Below, one piece after another: positions 60,164 to 64,000 of a stretch of 64,000 nt of DNA. The stretch spans positions 124,001 to 188,000 of the forward strand of contig NZ_BSTL01000015.1 in the NCBI RefSeq assembly GCF_030269485.1, in the 5' to 3' direction. The notes under the pieces are model-generated. The model searched no databases. It was given only the letters and a program-made list of their open reading frames with translations, and had not been told where the DNA came from. Positions within the stretch are counted from its first letter, which is position 1, and every line of letters begins with the position of its first letter. This DNA comes from Actinoplanes sp. NBRC 103695. Lineage in GTDB: Bacteria > Actinomycetota > Actinomycetes > Mycobacteriales > Micromonosporaceae. Made by a program: the position numbers and the translations under genes.

Positions 60164-62527
60164 TCAGACGTTGACCTTCTCCGACGCCGGAGCGGCCGGA
60201 GCGTCCTCACCCATCGAGATCGGCTTACGCTTGCTGTTGATCACTGCAGCGACGATCACCAGCGCGGCCACGACGGCGATCGTGATCCGCAGCGCGTCGT
60301 TCTGATCGGTGCCGATGCTCCACGCCACGACCGCCGGGGCGATCAGCAGCGAGACCAGGTTCATCACCTTGAGCAGCGGGTTGATCGCCGGACCGGCGGT
60401 GTCCTTGAACGGGTCACCGACGGTGTCACCGATGATCGTGGCCTCGTGCGCCTCGGAGCCCTTACCGCCGTAGTTGCCGTCCTCGACCAGCTTCTTCGCG
60501 TTGTCCCAGGCGCCACCGGAGTTGGCCAGGAACACCGCCATCAGCGTGCCGGTGCCGATCGCACCGGCCAGGTAGGCCGCCAGAGCGCCGGCGCCCAGGC
60601 CGAAGCCCACCGCGATCGGCGCCATGATCGCCAGCAGACCCGGCGTGATCAGCTCGCGCTGAGCGTCCCGGGTGCAGATGTCGACCACGCGTCCGTACTC
60701 GGGCCGCTGGGTGCGGTCCATGATGCCGGGGAACTCGCGGAACTGGCGGCGAACCTCCATCACGACCGCGCCCGCCGAACGGGACACGGCGTTGATGGCC
60801 AGGCCGGAGAAGAGGAACACCACGGCCGAGCCGATCAGCAGACCGACCAGGTTGCGCGGGTTGGCGATGTTCAGCAGGTTGAGCACCTCGGTGCCGATCT
60901 GCTGAGCGGTGATGCCGGCTTCGGCGAGCGACGTACGCAGGGTGTTCACGTACGAGCCGAACAGCGCGGTCGCCGCCAGCACGGCGGTGGCGATCGCGAT
61001 GCCCTTGGTGATCGCCTTGGTGGTGTTACCCACGGCATCCAGCTCGGTGAGGATCTGCGCGCCGCTCTCGCTGACGTCACCGGACATCTCGGCGATGCCC
61101 TGCGCGTTGTCCGAGATCGGGCCGAAGGTGTCCATCGCGACGATGACGCCGACCGTGGTCAGCAGGCCGGTGCCGGCCAGCGCCACCGCGAACAGCGACA
61201 GGGTCAGCGACGTGCCGCCGAGCAGGAACGCGCCGTACACGCCGGCGCCGATCAGCAGCGCCGAGTAGACCGCCGACTCCAGGCCGACGCTGATGCCGGC
61301 CAGCACCACGGTGGCGGCGCCGGTCTGCGACGACTTGCCGATGTCCTGCACGGGACGCCGCTGGGTCTCGGTGAAGTACCCGGTCAGTGCCTGGATGGCG
61401 GCGGCCAGCACGATGCCGATCACGACCGCGCCGATGGCGACGAAGCGCGGGTTGGCGCCGCTCGCGACCACATCCGGGTCGATGGCGGCGTCGGTGCCGA
61501 AGCCAGCGAACGAGTCCGGCAGGTAGATGAAGCTGACGATGGCCACGATCACCGCGGACAGCACCGCGGAGATGTAGAACGCCCGGTTGATCGCGGTCAG
61601 GCCGCTCTTGTCGGACGCGCGCAGCCGGGTGATGAACACACCCACGATCGCGATGACCACGCCGACCGTCGAGACGATCAGCGGGAAGATCAGGCCGTCC
61701 TGCCCGAACGCCACCTGGCCCAGGATCAGGGCCGCGACCAAGGTCACCGCGTACGACTCGAAGAGGTCGGCCGCCATGCCGGCACAGTCACCGACGTTGT
61801 CGCCCACGTTGTCCGCGATGGTGGCGGCGTTACGCGGGTCGTCCTCGGGGATGCCCTGCTCCACCTTGCCGACCAGGTCGGCGCCGACGTCCGCGGCCTT
61901 CGTGAAGATGCCGCCGCCGACCCGCATGAACATGGCCAGCAGGGCGGCGCCGAAGCCGAAGCCCTCGAGCACGGTGGGAGCGTCGCCGCGGAAGATGAGC
62001 ACGACCAGGGCGCCACCGAACAGACCCAGGCCGACGGTGAGGAAGCCGACCACACCACCGGTCTTGAAGGCGATGGTCATGGCCTTCTCACGTCCGCCGG
62101 ACTCACCGGCCGCCGCGGCCACTCGCAGGTTCGCGCGGGTCGCCAGGGCCATGCCCCAGCCGCCGATCAGCGAGCTGAACACCGCACCGACCACGAAGAA
62201 CAGCGAGCGGCCGATCTTGACCCAGGTCTCGTTGTCGGTGGCGTGCACCGGCAGCAGGAACAGCAGGATCACGGCGATGACGACGAAGATCGCCAAGGTC
62301 TTGAACTGGCGGGAGAGAAAGGCACTCGCGCCCTCCTGCACCGCTCCCGCGATCTCCTGCATGTTCTCGGTGCCACGCCCCGCGGCGAGCACCTTCTTGA
62401 CGAAGTAACCCGCGAAGGCGAGCGCCACCAGCGCGAAGACGATCGCGACGATGATGAAACTGACGTTCGAACTACTCAGGGACACCTCGCCGCCCTCCGC
62501 GGCGAGATATTCCACTTTGCCGGACAT
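60164..62527 (-). CDS. hppA: Membrane-bound proton-pumping pyrophosphatase
   Basis: A 787-residue integral membrane pyrophosphatase with about 16 helices. It couples PPi hydrolysis to ion pumping across the membrane. ADVGADLVGKVE, DNVGDNVGDCAGMAADLFESY and the C-terminal DTVGDPFKDTAGP make the PPi/Mg site. GNTTKAITKG carries Lys and Thr at the positions that mark K+-independent H+-pumping enzymes. The ATG at 62527 has AGGAGG upstream, so the longer frame (8 codons) is not used. It is preceded by a structured leader. Confidence 0.96.
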   Translation of the reverse strand: MSGKVEYLAAEGGEVSLSSSNVSFIIVAIVFALVALAFAGYFVKKVLAAGRGTENMQEIAGAVQEGASAFLSRQFKTLAIFVVIAVILLFLLPVHATDNETWVKIGRSLFFVVGAVFSSLIGGWGMALATRANLRVAAAAGESGGREKAMTIAFKTGGVVGFLTVGLGLFGGALVVLIFRGDAPTVLEGFGFGAALLAMFMRVGGGIFTKAADVGADLVGKVEQGIPEDDPRNAATIADNVGDNVGDCAGMAADLFESYAVTLVAALILGQVAFGQDGLIFPLIVSTVGVVIAIVGVFITRLRASDKSGLTAINRAFYISAVLSAVIVAIVSFIYLPDSFAGFGTDAAIDPDVVASGANPRFVAIGAVVIGIVLAAAIQALTGYFTETQRRPVQDIGKSSQTGAATVVLAGISVGLESAVYSALLIGAGVYGAFLLGGTSLTLSLFAVALAGTGLLTTVGVIVAMDTFGPISDNAQGIAEMSGDVSESGAQILTELDAVGNTTKAITKGIAIATAVLAATALFGSYVNTLRTSLAEAGITAQQIGTEVLNLLNIANPRNLVGLLIGSAVVFLFSGLAINAVSRSAGAVVMEVRRQFREFPGIMDRTQRPEYGRVVDICTRDAQRELITPGLLAIMAPIAVGFGLGAGALAAYLAGAIGTGTLMAVFLANSGGAWDNAKKLVEDGNYGGKGSEAHEATIIGDTVGDPFKDTAGPAINPLLKVMNLVSLLIAPAVVAWSIGTDQNDALRITIAVVAALVIVAAVINSKRKPISMGEDAPAAPASEKVNV

Positions 62528-62554
62528 CCAATGTCCTCCTGTAACCGACAACCC

Positions 62555-62635
62555 CCCGGCGGCGGACGTGACCGCCGGGTGCCTCCCCGCTCATCGCGGG
62601 AGTGACGACGACTAGGTCCCGCGGCTGCGGGACCA
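62555..62635 (-). promoter_or_regulatory. Structured 5' leader of hppA
   Basis: Three hairpins in a row. GGTCCCGC/GCGGGACC (62616-62623, 62628-62635) is perfect with a 4-nt loop. A CTCC(C)CGC/GCGGGAG stem spans about 62584-62603. CCCGGCGG/CCGCCGGG (62555-62562, 62572-62579) is perfect. They lie between a possible -10 (TATACA, about 62665) and the ribosome site. It could be a regulatory RNA element; no known riboswitch class is recognised. Confidence 0.5.
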
Positions 62636-62758
62636 GGAGCAGTAGCTGATAACCCGCGTACTGTATAGGTCCGTCGTGTTTGTGGTCACACCTGGTTCGG
62701 GCCGTGTCGGGGTGATGTTTACCGCTGTGCTAGCCCGCCGTTCGAGGTTTACGAACGA

Positions 62759-63196
62759 TCAACGCCGATTGACCGGCCACGCCATCCGGACCTCGGTGCC
62801 CGTGCCGTCGTCGACGGGACGCACCTGGAGGTCATCGACGAAACCGGCGAGCAGGGCGAATCCGACACCGGTGGTGAGCGCCTCGTCGGGCAACGACTCG
62901 TCGGCCAGCTCGTCCGGGAGGAGTTTCGCCAGGCCGATGCTGGCGTCGATGGGCGCGTGGTCGATCACCCGGACCGCGTACGAGTCGGCGTCCGACATCT
63001 CGACCGTGACCAGATCGGTCAGGCCGTGCTGCCGGTGCAGCGCCACCGCGCGGGTGCAGGCCTCACCGATCGCGAGCCGCACCTCGTCCAGGAGCTCCTC
63101 GGCGACCCCCGCCCGCCGGGCCACGGCCACGCCGACCAGGCGCGCCGTGCGGACATGCACGGGCGCGGGCGAGAAGGACAACCGGACCGTCGCCAT
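62759..63196 (-). CDS. Anti-sigma factor, HATPase_c_2 type (BldG partner)
   Basis: A 145-residue GHKL-fold protein of the RsbW type, encoded directly after bldG, in the position of the Streptomyces SCO3548 anti-sigma factor. LAIGEACTRAV (42-51) is the N-box, but Arg49 sits where the Mg-binding Asn is normally found. VIDHAP replaces the DxGxG of the G1 box. GVGFALLAG is the G2 box. The kinase activity may therefore be reduced or lost, leaving a binding role. The ATG overlaps the bldG stop. Confidence 0.87.
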   Translation of the reverse strand: MATVRLSFSPAPVHVRTARLVGVAVARRAGVAEELLDEVRLAIGEACTRAVALHRQHGLTDLVTVEMSDADSYAVRVIDHAPIDASIGLAKLLPDELADESLPDEALTTGVGFALLAGFVDDLQVRPVDDGTGTEVRMAWPVNRR

Positions 63197-63558
63197 CACT
63201 CGGTCGGACCGGCGCCGTCACCGCCGGTCGAGGTCGCGGCCTCGATCGACGCATAGATGGGGAAAACCTGATCCAGAGCGGTGATCCGGAAGATCTTGAG
63301 CAGTGGCTCCTTCGAGCAGACCAGGCCGAACGTGCCGTCCGCGGCCCTGAGTCGTTTCAGGGCGCCGACCAGCACACCCAGGCCGGTGGAGTCGAGGAAG
63401 TCGACCCGGCCCAGATCCACCACGACCTTGCGCGCGCCCCCGTCGACCAACTCGACCAGGCGTTCCCGCAGTCGTGGGGCGGTGTAGACGTCGACCTCGC
63501 CACCGACCTCCAGGACCGTGTGTCCGGCGACGGTGCGGGCCGCCAGCGACAACTCCAT
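63196..63558 (-). CDS. bldG: Anti-sigma factor antagonist BldG
   Basis: A 120-residue STAS-domain protein. VDVYTAPRLRERLVELV (about 22-38) and VDFLDSTGLGVLVGALKRL contain the phosphorylatable serine at residue 57, the same number as recalled for Streptomyces BldG. In that genus BldG controls development and antibiotic production by releasing sigma factors from anti-sigma proteins. The ATG has GGAGGAACG upstream. The order topA, hppA, anti-sigma, bldG and helicase matches the Streptomyces locus as I remember it. Confidence 0.9.
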   Translation of the reverse strand: MELSLAARTVAGHTVLEVGGEVDVYTAPRLRERLVELVDGGARKVVVDLGRVDFLDSTGLGVLVGALKRLRAADGTFGLVCSKEPLLKIFRITALDQVFPIYASIEAATSTGGDGAGPTE

Positions 63559-63676
63559 CGTTCCTCCTCGGCCGATCTCCCCAGCGAATCTAACCACCGA
63601 GGGGAAGCCCTAGACGCGTGGCACCCGTCGTGGTACCCGTTTGGGGTTCGTCGCATACCGATGCGAGAGTGCTGTC

Positions 63677-64000
63677 GTGCCGGTCACCCACCCTCTTCTC
63701 AGCCGGCCGGCCGTGACGCACGTGGAGCGGATCCCGGCCCGTTCCGGTCGCACGGTTGCCTGGCCCGGGTGGGTCCACGAGGACGTGCGCACGGCGTACG
63801 CCGAGAATGGGATCTTGCAGCCGTGGGAACATCAGGCGGTGGCCGCCACGATGGCCCACGACGGTCTGCATGTGGTCCTCGCCACCGGGACCGGGTCGGG
63901 CAAGTCCCTCGGCTACCAGTTGCCGGCGCTGTCCCGCCTGCTGTCCGACGAGCGGGCGACGGCGCTCTACCTCTCCCCGACCAAGGCGCTCGCGGCCGAT
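63677..64000 (+). CDS. DEAD/DEAH-box helicase, N-terminal part (cut by window edge)
   Basis: A GTG at 63677 opens a frame of 108 codons that runs to the window end. The Q-motif-like GILQPWEHQAVAA is followed by Walker A in ATGTGSGKSLGYQLPAL and motif Ia YLSPTKALAAD. It fits the large Rv3649/SftH-type helicase found beside bldG. It is divergent from bldG over 118 bp. The function is probably in DNA repair or RNA metabolism, not established. Confidence 0.85.
   Translation, partial: MPVTHPLLSRPAVTHVERIPARSGRTVAWPGWVHEDVRTAYAENGILQPWEHQAVAATMAHDGLHVVLATGTGSGKSLGYQLPALSRLLSDERATALYLSPTKALAAD

Overview
The window looks like a chromosomal segment of a high-GC actinomycete, most likely a member of the Micromonosporaceae (Actinoplanes-like). 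The evidence is very GC-rich coding DNA, many GTG and TTG starts, lysine-rich tails on Ku and topoisomerase I, SepH, BldG, a bacterial XPB helicase, the futalosine route to menaquinone, and XRE/DUF397 pairs. No rRNA, phage, integrase, transposase or CRISPR array was seen.

Layout. 0-5 kb (minus strand): galM, nitroreductase, a ParB-like small protein and a glutaryl-CoA-type dehydrogenase form one chain, preceded by an MFS gene coupled to pdxH. 5-25 kb is a conserved core block, in an order I recall as similar to the mycobacterial Rv0861c-Rv0889c region: citA, serC, sepH, thpR, an erythromycin-esterase-like gene, MarR/MFS, a purine permease, DUF2530, DUF3027, MFS, mqnB, mqnD, a cold-shock-domain protein, a HAD phosphatase, a Helicase_C_3 protein and XPB. 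25-31 kb: a PadR/HAAS pair, a split NHEJ locus (ligase and polymerase genes diverging from ku), Nudix and two overlapping MFS genes.

31.4-41.9 kb is the accessory part. It holds two DUF6232 paralogues that share an unusual upstream architecture, an XRE-DUF397-DUF397 cassette between them, DUF2231, DJ-1, a geranylgeranyl-reductase-like flavoprotein, DinB, DUF6226, a hydrolase/SnoaL/XRE group and an SDR gene remnant, ending at tRNA-Thr(CGT).

42-64 kb is again a conserved block, resembling what I recall of Streptomyces SCO3540-SCO3550. It holds a metallophosphoesterase, PSP1, an LPXTG surface protein, a three-gene orphan ESX-like operon (YbaB, EspC-like, WXG-like), holB, an MFS-thymidylate kinase fusion, a D-threonine-aldolase-like enzyme, TetR, a sugar-lactone oxidase, topA, a lipoprotein, hppA, an anti-sigma factor, bldG and the start of a DEAD-box helicase.

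The strongest leads are the paired DUF6232 loci with a matching upstream element, promoter and attenuator-like hairpin at conserved spacing; the orphan ESX-like triad; two very long intergenic palindromes; a structured hppA leader; and residue substitutions in CitA, the BldG partner and a Cys-type hydrolase.
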